Part shown: piece after piece, positions 27,202-38,247 of the stretch
How the letters are laid out: each line of letters opens with the position of its first letter
Numbering within the stretch: the stretch's first letter is position 1
Origin: Symbiodinium natans
Taxonomy: Eukaryota > Sar > Dinophyceae > Suessiales > Symbiodiniaceae
DNA length: 64,000 nucleotides
NCBI GenBank assembly: GCA_905221605.1
Contig: CAJNDS010001868.1
Coordinates: 402,001 to 466,000, forward strand
Direction: 5' to 3'
Made by a program: the position numbers and the translations under genes
Notes under the pieces: model-generated
What the model was told of the DNA's origin: nothing
The model's input: only the letters and a program-made list of their open reading frames with translations
The model's database searches: none

Positions 27202-28812
27202 TCATCCTTTCTTGATCGTCTCCTTTGCGGCAGCCACCACCGCATCGAAGCTGGGGACATTGGCCGAGCTGGGCCCCGGAGCGGGGCGTGGCATCGCCTT
27301 TACCGCCGGCGGTGGCGGCGGAAGAACGAACGAGCGCTCCGAGCCCGTCTGTCCAAGACCAAGAAGAAGGCGGCCGATGGAATCCCCAGGCGGGGCTGTT
27401 GAAGCAGGAGAAGGTGGCTCCAGGGGCATATCCCCGTCGTCGTGGCCCGGAGTTGCAGCCGAAGTTCCCGGAACCATTGGTGGAGCTGGAGGATCTCGAC
27501 CACCCATTCCTGCTTGCTTCACCATCGGTGGTGGCGCCGTCTCTGGCGTAGGGAGGCAAAGGGCCTCTTGGACTGAGATATTGTCCTCCCTGCACTTCAA
27601 ACAAAATCTCAGCGCCTCTTCGGGGCCTTCGCCATGGAGGTCTTCGTCGGCCGAAACGGAGGTGGAGCTCGAATCGCTTGATGTAGACCCACCAGGACCA
27701 GCACGGGCCTTCGGCTTCAACCTCCGGCGCGAATCTCGCGCGGCCCTGCGGGCATTGCTGGCCTCCTTCGACCGCAATGCAGCATCTGTTCGAAGCCTCA
27801 AACTCGTAGTGAGCTCGCCCCACGCGACACGTTCGTCGCGATACCGCGTAAAGCGCGGTCCCTCGAAGAGACGCGGCTCGTGAAGGGCCAACAACGGGCG
27901 TTCCCCCGCCTTTGCATTGATAAAGGCGCGCAAGCAGATGAGGAGCCGCTGAAGATACCCCATTGCGCTTATGGAGCATTCGCGCTCTCGGCGGTCGTTG
28001 CGCCCTCCAGCGCCCTTGGTAGCGACGCCCAGCCTGTCCATGGCTGACAGGACGTCGTGGGGCCTCAGCCCCCATTCGAAGAGGCCTTTGCCTTGGAGAA
28101 GAAGATGGAGGCGCTCCTCTGCAGCCAAGTCTTGATCCACAGTGGAGGTGGCCACCTCCCGAAATCTTTTGGGACGGCGACCTTCTTCTTGCACAGGTTC
28201 GGGAAGTACCTGTGGTGGATGTGGACCTTCCGGAAACCGCGGAAGCACCGAGTGCCACGGAGTCGGGGCTGCATATTCGCTGGGACGAACCAAAGTCGCA
28301 GACCCACCAAAGATCTGGCGAGTAATCGCCGGAGACCCCAGATGCTGCGCCACATAGGCCTCGCCTATGGTCCCGGCCATGGCGAGGGAATCGTAAATGG
28401 CACTCGGGTCTGCTGGGGGCCCATAATAATGGGAAAGCTGGGGCATTGGTTCCCCAGGCCCGGGGTACAAATGGACCCCAAGCTCGGCAGCCTCCGCAAT
28501 CCTCCTCCTCATATCGAAAAGCAAAGCATGATGCAAGGCCGTCAGGCGTTGTCCCGGAATGGATGGTGGCTGCGTGGTGTCCACCGGAGTAATCCTCGGC
28601 ACCTCGGAATCTCCAATATCCACGGGGTCCGCCGCAATGGGGCGCCAATGCCCCCAATTCTCGGAATCGGTCGGCGAAGGCTCCTGGACCGTCGCCATTG
28701 GCTCCTGGACCGTTGCCTCCTCCGGCGACGGGCCCACCATTGGCGAAACACTCGCCTCTCCACCAACTGGGTCCTCTATCGCAGGCCCAGAGGTTTGGGA
28801 GCCACCCATCAT
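27202..28812 (-). CDS. Gag-like or host protein, 536 residues
   Basis: The frame has an ATG at 28812. N-terminal 90 residues are acidic/Pro-rich and probably disordered. Residues about 95-200 contain LTALHHALLFDMRRRIAEAA and look globular. Residues 280-360 form a helical basic region ending in an Arg/Lys-rich stretch (RRAARDSRRRLKPKARAG), then Ser- and Pro-rich tails. There is no CCHC knuckle. Its place directly upstream of the Copia frame, on the same strand, suggests a gag-like role, but the lack of a knuckle and protease keeps this open; it may be a host gene. A longer overlapping frame (26357-29233) is Arg/Gly/Ser-rich and is treated as a shadow. Confidence 0.5.
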   Translation of the reverse strand: MMGGSQTSGPAIEDPVGGEASVSPMVGPSPEEATVQEPMATVQEPSPTDSENWGHWRPIAADPVDIGDSEVPRITPVDTTQPPSIPGQRLTALHHALLFDMRRRIAEAAELGVHLYPGPGEPMPQLSHYYGPPADPSAIYDSLAMAGTIGEAYVAQHLGSPAITRQIFGGSATLVRPSEYAAPTPWHSVLPRFPEGPHPPQVLPEPVQEEGRRPKRFREVATSTVDQDLAAEERLHLLLQGKGLFEWGLRPHDVLSAMDRLGVATKGAGGRNDRRERECSISAMGYLQRLLICLRAFINAKAGERPLLALHEPRLFEGPRFTRYRDERVAWGELTTSLRLRTDAALRSKEASNARRAARDSRRRLKPKARAGPGGSTSSDSSSTSVSADEDLHGEGPEEALRFCLKCREDNISVQEALCLPTPETAPPPMVKQAGMGGRDPPAPPMVPGTSAATPGHDDGDMPLEPPSPASTAPPGDSIGRLLLGLGQTGSERSFVLPPPPPAVKAMPRPAPGPSSANVPSFDAVVAAAKETIKKG

Positions 28813-28849
28813 GGAGCGGATTGTTGCTTTCCGAGCAACAAAAGCAAAA

Positions 28850-29690
28850 GGCTACTAGAACCAAAACACTCAAAGCTCCGGATCTGTTCCTTCGTGCACC
28901 TCCGAAAGGCGCTCCAATCCCTTGCATAAGCGAAAAACACCCCATGAAAAACATGACGCACACACGCAAAGCAAGCTCCAAAGCATGTATGTTCCCAAGG
29001 TTCCAAAGCAACATGCTCAAGCAATTCAATCCAAGCTCAAAAATCAAGCGCAAGCTCAAGCCAAACATGTCATGCTGCTTCCTAATCAAATTCAAGCCAC
29101 ACATGTCATGCTGTTTCCTAAGATCTTTGTCAAAAACAAGCTCTTCTTGAGGACTTTCGGGATTGAAGATCTCAGACCTAAACCCTCGAAGGAGAAACGA
29201 AACGGAGTTGAAGACAAAGCGTGTCGGCCACACTGCTCATCATCGAGCTCATCGACCTTATGCAGGCTCTTTCCTCCTTTCTTCAAGATGCTCCGGGAGC
29301 GGTCCGCTGTCCTGAGAGGATAGGAACCTCAGATCCTGGCACAACAGCGTCCTTCAGTGAATCAAGTTCCATGTCTTTAGGCCCCACTATCAACCAACCA
29401 AACATCCCTCGGGCTGACCCCCAGGTGCGAGCACATCTAAGAGAGGTTTCCTCTTTGAGAAAACTTCGAGCCTAAGGCCCCCTTGAATCTCCAACTACGG
29501 TGCGTACCGGCTTCACCTCTTCAGGCGCGTTCAGAACACGAGGAGGAAGAGAAGGTTTGGCCGAAGCTTCCCGCACTCCAGAAAAACCCAAAGCCATCAA
29601 GGTGGCTTCCCAGGACTGTGAGCTCGAAGTTAGCTGTGCTGGAGTGACTGCCAATGGCTTCATGGTAACGCCAAGCCAGGAGGCAGTATA
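28850..29690. other. Mostly non-coding, possible short exon
   Basis: Positions 28950-29110 contain short direct repeats (CACATGTCATGCTG twice) in A/C-rich DNA. A minus-strand frame at 29472-29663 (63 codons, TMKPLAVTPAQLTSSSQSWE) has protein-like composition and could be an exon upstream of the 536-residue frame. Evidence is weak. Confidence 0.3.
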
Positions 29691-29692
29691 TC

Positions 29693-30630
29693 CTAAACTT
29701 CCAGGATAAGGCGCTTGGACACCCTGTTGGTGGTTGCCTTTGGGTGCTTTGGAAGAGCAGGGTTATGACACGCGATACCCGCAGCATTTAACGCATCAAC
29801 TGCCGCATTAAATTCACTCTTCGTGGTGGTAATAGCAAAGACATCTTGTAGGCAAGCAAATTCCTGGTTAGGTGTGACCTGTGGATGACAGTGCTGCCCC
29901 ATCTGGATGAGCTGAACCAATGCTTCAGTAGCCCCTTCGATGAAAGGTGAAACTGCGTTTCTATTTTTGACGTACACCCCGTCATGTACCCAAAGCACTG
30001 TGCCTGCGCAGTACGGGAGCATTGCAGCGAGCCTTTTCGCATTACGAAGCTTTCCGCAGCTTCAAGTGCAAAAGTTGCCCAATTCCTGTTGTTGACCCTT
30101 GCATCCGGTTGGTAAAATGGGATTCCTTGCTGGATCATAACCTGGAGGGTAGCTTTAACCTGCACCAAATGTGTAAGAAAACTTGCCAAGGCAGGGGGGA
30201 TGGCATAAGCAGCAATACTACCTTCATAAACATGCCGAAGGAAAGCATTGCTGTCCATTCCAACTGCTCTTTGCAACAAGTGCTTGGTTTGTACTGTTTG
30301 TGCTTTGGGCGCGCGTGCAAGGTGACTACTAAATAGCTCCCTGGCTTTAAGCAACGTTGGGAGGGGTGGGTGAGTAGGGCTGTGACATGTAAGGAGGCGC
30401 AAAAGCATCTAATGCGCACCTTTCATGTCGATTTCAATTGCGTTCGGCCCGATGGCTAAGAAACGTGTTAGCCTTTTACTCGTTTGCCAGTGCCGTATGG
30501 CATAATATCTACCCTGTGGGTGCAATGATGGCCTTCGACACTGGACCAGCCCTGGCCACGCTGCATCAAGCTCGGGGGGGGGCTTGATCCGATTGTAGAG
30601 CCAAAACCGCAAAAGAGTTCCGGATTCCAA
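29693..30630 (-). pseudogene. Broken polymerase-like frame downstream of RNase H
   Basis: Minus-strand peptides can be followed through three open pieces. The first ends NAIEIDMKGAH, then a TAG (30411-30409) interrupts, and the same register continues MLLRLLTCHS to about 30020. There, a one-base shift at an A run moves the coding into another frame, which carries VLWVHDGVYV and runs to 29693. EIDMKGAHY-like and HDG motifs are spaced as palm motifs A and C of a polymerase would be, but the family is unknown to me. It follows an RNase H domain on the same strand, so both probably belong to one decayed element. Confidence 0.4.
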
Positions 30631-31650
30631 AGTGGGGGGGCCTCAAGAGAAATAATTTCAGCTCCGGAATGCAAGTCCTGTGTAGCTTGCAGGTGCCATT
30701 GCTTGGAAGGCAACAGAATAGGCGGAAAGCATTCAGTGTTTGTTTGCACATGAGGCTGACCCTCACCCGAGTCAAAGACATCTTCATGAAGGGGTGCTTC
30801 GAAGCGAGACTGTTAGCAGCGATTCCTGCCAGGTGGTCAGCGACTTTGTTGCCGACACGAGGGACGTATGACCAATGCACTGTAATGGGTGTGTGCGTTA
30901 ACTTTTGCCACATGTTATCCAGTTTTCGCACTAGGTCTTCCCTATGTAGTCTCAAGGCACCAGCAAAGTGCTTCACAATGTTGATGCAGTCTCCCTGAAG
31001 GATAACCTCCCTGATTTGATTGCTAGCAGCAAGAGACAAGGCCTTGTCTAACGTTGCGTCAGCGGCGCATATTTCCGCAAACATAGAGTCTGGACAAGGC
31101 TGGAGTGGGATGGCAATCGTTTCAAGAATTACCGGGACTGGTCCGGGCGACCATACGAGACCACCCGCACCACCTATACCTTCTTGCACGTGACAGCTGC
31201 CGTCAAATTGAGCAACAAGGTGGGTATCTTTGACAGGTTTTAACTCAACAATGAGTGGAGTACCTGCAGGGATCGGCCTTAATGCCGTAACTTTAAGGTG
31301 CAGATTGCCGCAATGACACATTTTAGGCCAAAGAGCAACATTAGGGACGCCAAGGGTCTGTTGATACATAGGTGCAAGCAAGTAATGCTGTGCATCTAAT
31401 GTTGCTAAGACATCCCCTAAATTGGCATTCCTGGGGGAGACGGTAATACCTTGGGCGCTTGCTTTAATTAAGGCAGAAAGGGGATGCTTGACCTCGATAT
31501 GGAGTCCTCCGTCGTTGCAACAGGGCTTGCAGCGTTCCGTGTCAACCCACCATGCCGGTAATGCTTTGGGAAGTAACACCCTCGGGATGGTGTTCCAAAG
31601 ACGCGACGCGAGCTTGGGTATGTTACTGATGTATGCACTTAAGGTTCAAT
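30566..31650 (-). pseudogene. RNase H domain protein of a decayed element
   Basis: A 337-codon frame counted from 31579 (a GTG); the register is open upstream to about 31650. The middle is a type-1 RNase H domain of the RVT_3 style: FDGSCHVQEGIGGAGG with first Asp, FAEICAADATL with Glu, LQGDCINIVKHFAG with second Asp, and VPRVGNKVADHLAG with the last Asp. A Cys-rich N-terminal stretch (ERCKPCC, CHCGN) precedes it. The reading frame is lost after about 30700 at G homopolymers (30568-30576 and 30634-30640) and continues in other frames into the polymerase-like pieces. No reverse transcriptase motif was found upstream. Confidence 0.65.
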
Positions 31651-31659
31651 TCCATCCGG

Positions 31660-33480
31660 ACTGTGCCGGTTTCTTCTCTAACAAGAAACTGATCCAAGTG
31701 CTTTCAAACTTATCCCATGCCAACAAGACAAGACGTGTATCGCAGTCAACCCAAAAATGCTTATGCCAATCTCTCTATGGTTAAACACCACATGGCACCA
31801 ACTGGGCAACAGGAAATTTTTCACACAAAAAAGCGGCTGCGTTGCTAGCCAGGTTAAGCTTCCGGCAGGTATTAACTACGGAAAAGGGTCTCTCAAGGTG
31901 TTCTTGGCCTGCTTAACACGGCCGTACTATGTGCAGGAAGCACCGAGAAAGTCTTAAAAGCTGAACCAGTTCTGCAAGAAGCTTGCTCCCAACATGCCTG
32001 CCAAGAAACAATTTTTTCTTAAAGGCTAGAAACACGGCACTTTTGTGTAACCTTTACAGCAAGTCTTGGTAAGTCGAATGTATGTGTGGCGTTGGTTTCC
32101 TAAAACGTTTTGAAGGCAAAAAGTACACCGGCAGCTCAAGTAAAAATGGCCAACAATTTTTTTAAATCAAAAAAATCATTTCCGTTGGCAAGTCTGAAGA
32201 ACTTCTGGGTGTCTGTGTGCAGCAAAAAATCAAAAAAAAGAGAGATGTTTTTTTTCTGCCTGAGAGCAGTAGTGAGAAAGTGCGTGTTAGAACTCAAGGT
32301 TCTGTCTTGTTGCAACTCACTGTAGGATGGAAGTTGGAAGTGCAAAGTGACTCTGAGGCTTCGCTGTTTTGCTGTCCGGAAGTGATCTAAAGTTTCCAAG
32401 GCAAGACCAAAGCAGTTGCATTGTTCTTTTGCTTTGCCTTCTTTTGGAACAAAGTTAAGATGGAATTCGCAGCTTTTTGGAGCCCTTGGCTCTTGGAGAG
32501 AGCTTGCTGCAAGAAATGAAGCTTGCTGAACACTTTGGTGTTTGGATCAAGTGCAAAGTGAAAAAGAGACAGCTGCATGATAAGAGGTCAGTGTGATTGT
32601 TTTTTTTTCAATGTTAGCAAGAACTGCAAAAACGGTTTTTCTTTTGAACTTGGAGAAATCGAGAAAACACCGAAAAGAAGCCAGAGTCGTGAAACTAGAC
32701 ACTTTTCTTCAGATTTAGCAGCAGATTGAAACACAGCAACACTTTTTTTTTTTTGAAATTTCAAATTGCCTTTGCCCGTTGAAAAGAATTTTTATCTTGC
32801 TTTTGTTTAATGTTTTCTTTTTTTTGTTAAGATGATCTCTCGGTTGAGTTGCAAGTTAGAAAAGAGTTTCGAGAAACCGCTCTGAACCAAAACACAAACA
32901 GATCGTTCGGCAAGTGTTTTGGTAAGTGCTGTCAGCCCGGTAAGCTGTCAATTGACCAGAAAGACAGTTTAAAAAAACTTGCAATCGGAACTTGAAGATA
33001 TCCATGAGAATGTGCATTTTGTGGTTTCGGCTGTTTTTCTAAGTGTGCATGTGCAAGAGTGTTTGTGGATGTGTGTGAGCATTTTGTGGTTGCAAAGTGG
33101 TTTGTGGGTGCATGTCTTTGGCTTCAGTGTGCAATCAAAGTGTCAGTGTGTGTAAAGGGTGGTAAGACATGGAGTCTCAGAAGTGACACCAAAAAAAAAC
33201 AGTGACCTTGCAGTGGTGTGTTTACCTTGTTTTTTCACTGTGAATGGGTGTGGTGTGTTGTGGTTTCGGCGTTTTGGCAGAGAGTCGTGTGTGTCATGGA
33301 GTGTGGTGTGTGTCATTATGTGGGTGCAAAGTAGCTTTAGTGGGTGGTTTGCGTGTATGTCGGCTGGGTTCTGCTGGCTGTTCAAGTGTGGAAGTGTGCG
33401 GGTGGTGAAAGGTGTGTGGATTTGCAGACACAAAAAGAGGGCAAGAAATCGACCCCAAAAGGAAGGTAAGCCGAAGTGAC
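31660..33480. other. No recognisable gene; strand-biased composition
   Basis: Positions 32100-33000 contain many A and T runs. Positions 33000-33480 are poor in C on the plus strand and rich in GTG/TGT motifs. Open frames here are compositional. This is the start of the transition between minus- and plus-strand gene blocks. Confidence 0.5.
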
Positions 33481-33483
33481 CTC

Positions 33484-33864
33484 CATAGTATATCATATAT
33501 GAATGTATAATATTCTAAAATGTATTATCATATAACCCAATAATATATTACAATAAAATAAAATGATATGACATATTATATTTGCATACAAATACAAACA
33601 TAAATATGCACAAAATATAGCTCAATGTAATTTAATATAATATAATATAGTACCATATAACACAATATAATATAATATAATGTAATATAATATCATATCA
33701 TATCATGTTATACAATAGAATATAATATAGTGTAATATAATATAAGAGAAGATAAGATAAGATAAGATAATATAATATAATATATCATCATATAACATAG
33801 TATGATTTTATTTAAAATAATATCGTGTAATATCATACAATATGATAAAATAAAACAAAGCATA

Positions 33865-33895
<31 letters not shown>

Positions 33896-34930
33896 TGTAT
33901 GTATGTATGTATGTATGTATGTATGTGTGTGTGTATGTATGTATGTATGTATTTGTATAAAGTCATATAGTCGAATTCAGAGTACACAATACATACTTAT
34001 ATTGTTCTTTTGCAGCCGGGCAAGCTTGCTTCAAAGTGAATGAATCCCTTCCAAGCCCATGATGCGAGCATTGTGTTTGCAAGTGGGGGGGGGGCCCCCC
34101 CCTCCCCCCTAACCCCCCCGCTGTTTGTTTTAAGCCGGGTTTGCTTCAAAGCACAAGAATGAATCCCTTCCAAACGCATCATGCCAGCATTGTCTTCGCA
34201 AAATATACGTTACGACGCAATAAGATACAAAAAGATACAAGAATATGCAACTATATACAACAATATAAATTAGATACAAGAATATACAATAATATACGTA
34301 AAAAAGAAGTACCTACAATACTCTCCAGTAATTTACAATCATTCCATAACAAAAAATATGCAGCAATATCCAATAATTTGCCACAATAATGTACAATAAT
34401 ATGCAGTAATATATAAAATAAGCAATAAGACACAATCATCTGCAACAATATGGAAAAATATTCAATAATATAGAATCATATACAGTAATGTATAATACTA
34501 GACAATAAAAGTTCAAGAATCTACAATAATAGCAGTAATATACAAGAATATTAAAAAAGAAACAAAAATATCGAATAATATACGACAATATTTTATAAAA
34601 AAAATGCACAAAAATATAAGACAATACAATTATGTTCAAGAATGCCAGAATATACAATACAATCATATACAATAGTATACAATCGTATACAATAATATAT
34701 AAGAAGATACAATAATACTAAATTAAACAGTTCTATTCAATAAAAAACAAGAATATACAAGAATACACAATAATATTTAATAACTTTCAAAATGCAACAA
34801 TACATACACACTAATGTACAATAATATACAAGAATGAAAACAGCTATAAGAATGTTCAATAATACTCATTATACAATAATGTACAATACTGCAAAAATAG
34901 AAAAGCATAAAAATGCTGTATTTTTCCATC
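33484..34930. repeat. AT-rich low-complexity tract at the strand switch
   Basis: Degenerate TATAATA and ACAATAATATA motifs cover almost the whole stretch, with a short GC-rich interruption at 34010-34160 containing a direct repeat (GAATCCCTTCCAA at 34041 and 34160). All large frames to the left are minus and all genes to the right are plus. Confidence 0.85.
33867..33951 (+). repeat. Tetranucleotide microsatellite (TATG)n
   Basis: About twenty TATG units with a short TGTG interruption. Confidence 0.95.
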
Positions 34931-34934
34931 ATGT

Positions 34935-35220
34935 AGAGCCTGGCAGCAGGCACAAATGCCGCCATCTACAGCATTTAGAGCTTTGGAGCAACTATAAATG
35001 CCGGAATTTACAGTCTGGAATGCCCAGAAACGCTGTGTTTTTGAGCGTTTTGGCCTTACAAGCAACCAGAAATGCTGCATTTCATAGCATTTAAAGCCAG
35101 GAATGGCAGGGCCAGCGTTAGCAAGGCCAACAAGCCAGGGCCAACGTTAGGAAAAAAAACCTCCGCCCTCCACAGTAATTTCTCCATTTTAGGAACAATA
35201 ATTTAGGCCAATCTCTACAG
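34935..35220. repeat. Short diverged repeats (AAATGC...TACAG)
   Basis: AAATGCCGCCATCTACAGCA, AAATGCCGGAATTTACAGT and AAATGCTGCATTTCATAGCA recur at about 34963, 35007 and 35071, suggesting decayed ~50-bp units. No gene. Confidence 0.5.
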
Positions 35221-35222
35221 GC

Positions 35223-35272
35223 CCTGAACCCTAAACCCTAAACCCTAAACAGCCTAAACCCCAAACCCTAAA
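35223..35272 (-). repeat. Interstitial telomeric repeat (CCCTAAA)n, degenerate
   Basis: Six imperfect heptamers with an AG interruption. Confidence 0.85.
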
Positions 35273-35753
35273 CGTTATGTATACTTCTTTTACAGGTATT
35301 TGGAAGGTTTCGTATAGGGGAATGGGGATGTCTAGCACAAAGGATCAAGCATTTGCTGGGGCTCAACACCAGTATGGTTGGATCCCTTAGTTGGAGAGAT
35401 GTCAGAGCATTCGCACTAAGTGCTATCACAGGCTCACCCCGGAATCCTAAACAGTAAACCCTGCAACCCCAAACCCCAAAAGCAACCACCGTAATATGAG
35501 GGCCTAAATAACTACCTGCATTGTCCAACGAGAATCCTTCTTCAAGTGTCGCAGAACCACATCAAAAGCTGTTCTAATGATTAAGGCCGCATCGTAACCC
35601 CGGAACTTAGCCCCCAATCCCCCCCAAAACATCGGAACAACGACAACAACAGCGGACCTTTGAGGTTCATGGAAGTGCTGTCTGCAGCCCAAAACCACTT
35701 CCACCGGGGAACGGCTGGAGATCACGAGGCCTTGCCAGCAGCGGTGGGTCATG

Positions 35754-35817
35754 TTTTAGGGTTTAGGGTTTAGGGTTTAGGATTGAGGATTTGGGGTTTA
35801 GGATTTAGGGTTTAGAG
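35754..35817 (+). repeat. Interstitial telomeric repeat (TTTAGGG)n, degenerate
   Basis: About nine units with A/G substitutions. It faces the CCCTAAA array at 35968 across about 150 bases. Confidence 0.85.
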
Positions 35818-35967
35818 GGGTAGACACCTTCTTTGGGTGATGCCCGCAACCCTCCAAAACAATAAAGAGGCCTAAACAATTGGAACATGGTTTCGTGGGG
35901 ATTTCACTGTTTGCTTGTAAAGGGTGAGAGTGATTATGTGTGGGTGGGGGAGGGGGGATAATAGTAG

Positions 35968-36062
35968 CCCTAAACCCTAAACCCTAAACCCTAAACCCTA
36001 AACCCTAAACCCTAAACCCTAAACCCTAAACCCTAAACCCTAAACCCTAAACCCTAAACCCT
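35968..36062 (-). repeat. Interstitial telomeric repeat (CCCTAAA)n
   Basis: Thirteen nearly perfect heptamers. Confidence 0.95.
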
Positions 36063-36064
36063 GA

Positions 36065-36300
36065 GTGAGCCCGGGGCCGTCGAGCAGGGCGAACGCGCCG
36101 AAGCTGGTAGGCGAGGTAGCTCCGGAGCCAGAAGCCCTCCGGCGGGCGATGGAGCTCCAGTCCCGCAGGCAGCTGCGGGCTGCGGGGTGGACCCGGCAGG
36201 TCGCTGGCGAGAAACCTCAGGTCGCTATTCAAACGAAACATGGCAACCTCTTTTGGGAGGTCTCCCAAGCCTCTCCCAGAGGAGCCTCGCCTCCGGCCGT
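36065..36300 (+). CDS. Possible exon, unknown product
   Basis: The plus strand is open and reads as a helix-rich peptide (APEPEALRRAMELQ...LRAAGWTRQVAGEK) with no ATG at its start. It directly follows a telomere-like array, as several exons of the BTB-TLDc genes do. The downstream part (36330-36440) becomes a GGAGGCCC/CTGCCTGG-rich repeat and is not coding-like. Weak evidence. Confidence 0.25.
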
Positions 36301-36599
36301 CGTCGCGTTAATTTTCCTCAAATCAGGTGTTTCGGGAACCCTGCCCCTGCCTGGGCAGCCCAAGCCCTGCCTGAGAGGGCCCTGCTTGGGAGGCCCTGCC
36401 TGGAAGGCCCCTGCCTGGGAGGCCCCAGCCCCTTCCTCTGCCTGTTGAAAGCCGCCTAACAGGCTTCTGCTTTGCTTGGGGAGGCCCACCTTGGCGCTGG
36501 ATTGGGGGCTGTGGGTGCTCAGCCTTCCTGGCCTTCTGGCGGCCCTGACCCTGACCCAGGCAGTGGCTTGGCCCTTTGCAAGGCCCCCTGAAAAGCAGT

Positions 36600-37362
36600 T
36601 AAGGATCCAGAACGCAGCATGCAAGGGCGAAGGCAAGCCCAAACCTTCGGGCTTTTGCACTTTCAGAAAGAATTAAGAAGTACGGGCAAATTGTGACCCT
36701 GCTTTCCTGTTGGCCCACGTTTGCCTGGAAACCCCTCCCTTGGATCCAGATCCCCAACCAGGACGCAGCATCCAAAGGCGAAGGCGGCAGCCAGCCCCAA
36801 GCCCAAACCTTCGGCCTTTTGCACTTTCAGAAAAAATTACTGGAAAACTGTGAGTTTCTGCCTAGGAGGCCCCCGCCTTGCGTGAACCCGCCTGAAAAGC
36901 AGGCCTTGGTTGAGGCCCCTTGCTGGGAAGCCCTTTCAAGCGAGGGATCCAGATCCCAACCAGGACGCAGTATCGGCAAAGGCGGCAGCCGCCCCAAGCC
37001 CAAACCTTTGGGCTTTTGGCACTTTTAGAAAGACTCACAAGACCACCACGCCTCCAACAAGGCCTTCCAGATGCAGCATGCAGCAACCGCCCATCCCAAC
37101 CGAAGGCGGCAGCCAACCCAATCCCAAACCTCTGACTTTTTGGCCCTCCCAGAAGCCCTCGAATGATGGACATCTAAGCCCAACATTAGAAAAAACAAAA
37201 AAAACCAAAAGATGCAGCATCAGCATGGCGAAAGCCCAAACCTCTGATTTCACGCCCTTCCAAGCAAGTTTTCCAAATCCCCGCCCAGCACGCAGCATCG
37301 CCGAGGGCGAAGGCGGCAGCCAGCCCCAAGCCCAAACCTCTGACTTTTGGCTCCCCCAGCAG
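36600..37362 (+). repeat. Degenerate tandem repeat with ~80-bp core
   Basis: Five to six copies of a core containing CGCAGCAT, GGCGAAGGCGGCAGCCA and AAGCCCAAACCT followed by CTTTTGGC. They lie near 36600, 36740, 36946, 37066, 37212 (partial) and 37280. Spacing varies from about 70 to 210 bases. Frames on both strands repeat with it and are probably not genes. Confidence 0.75.
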
Positions 37363-37598
37363 CCCTCGACTGATAGACATCTCCCTTGCAATGCCTAAGG
37401 GCTGCGACCTTCAGGGTAGTTGATCTGCATCGATGCCGAGCTTCTAAACCCTACCAATGGACAAGAGAAAAATAACAAAAGCACGATCAGAGGTTCAAAA
37501 GAACCCTAAACCTGTAAAGGTTAAGGCGTGGGTGGAGCGCCAGCGGGGGTGGGCTTATGCAAGTCGGGGCGCGCGCCTGGGTGACTCATTGAGACACC

Positions 37599-37650
37599 TT
37601 AAACCCTAAACCCTTTACCTTAAACCCTAAACCCAAAACCCTAAACCCCA
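37599..37650 (-). repeat. Interstitial telomeric repeat, degenerate
   Basis: About seven CCCTAAA units with substitutions. Confidence 0.8.
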
Positions 37651-37984
37651 CGACCTAAATCCTAAGTGTGTATGTAGGTTTTTGCGGTGGCATGAAAAGG
37701 GCTTGTCGTAAGGATTTCAACAGTTGGGGGATTCTGGTCTTGTTTCGCTGATCCTCTAAACATTGAAGAATCTTGCAAGGCTGAGCATATCGACAAGTAG
37801 GGTTTCGGGTTTAGGGTGTAGGAAATGAACCCACGCAGCCAACCTATCCAGGAAACAACGCAAACAAGCTTTCCAAATGCACACGGTCGAGACAATTACG
37901 CGGTCCGAGCCGCTTTAAAAGCATTAGGCTGCGGTTTTGCGATTTTTTCTCGCAGCTGTCTGGGACCCTAGGACTTGACGTTTT

Positions 37985-38101
37985 CCTAAACCCTAAACCC
38001 TAAGCCCTAAGCCCTAAGCCCTAAACCCTAAACCCTAAACCCTAAACCCTAAACCCTAAACCCTAAACCCTAAACCCTAAACCCTAAACCCTAAACCCTA
38101 A
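37985..38101 (-). repeat. Interstitial telomeric repeat (CCCTAAA)n
   Basis: Sixteen to seventeen units; three consecutive CCCTAAG variants near the left end. Confidence 0.95.
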
Positions 38102-38216
38102 GTAGCATGCGACAGTTTGTTGTGTGCTCGAGATTCAAGCTTCTGGTTGGGTCGGGGCATCCGGAATGCAAACGCAATCAATGGGCTGCTGGTTGCCTCC
38201 AGTCCACAACGCCGGG

Positions 38217-38247
38217 TTGAGGGTTTAGGGTTTAGGGTTTAGGGTTC
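38217..38247 (+). repeat. Interstitial telomeric repeat (TTTAGGG)n
   Basis: Four units, facing away from the array at 37985. Confidence 0.85.

Noticed and set aside
26357-29233. 958-codon minus-strand frame
   Set aside because: It overlaps the 536-residue frame in another register, is rich in Arg, Gly, Ser and Trp without any domain, and extends through A/C-rich spacers. It looks like a codon-composition shadow.
22030-29700. LTRs flanking the Copia element
   Set aside because: Similar CAAGC-rich composition occurs on both sides, but no long direct repeat could be matched by eye. A self-alignment is needed.
4280-31000. Genome-wide stop-codon reassignment
   Set aside because: In-frame TAA/TAG occur at three broken loci (4.7-5.3 kb, 10578, 30409), but intact genes here end normally at TAG or TGA and show no internal stops. 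Ordinary decay explains these cases.
33997-34965. Ile/Tyr-rich membrane-like frames in the AT-rich tract
   Set aside because: Low-complexity translation of TATA/ACAATA repeats.
36229-37391. Gly/Ala/Leu-rich frames on both strands
   Set aside because: They follow a degenerate tandem repeat and have no domain or clear start.
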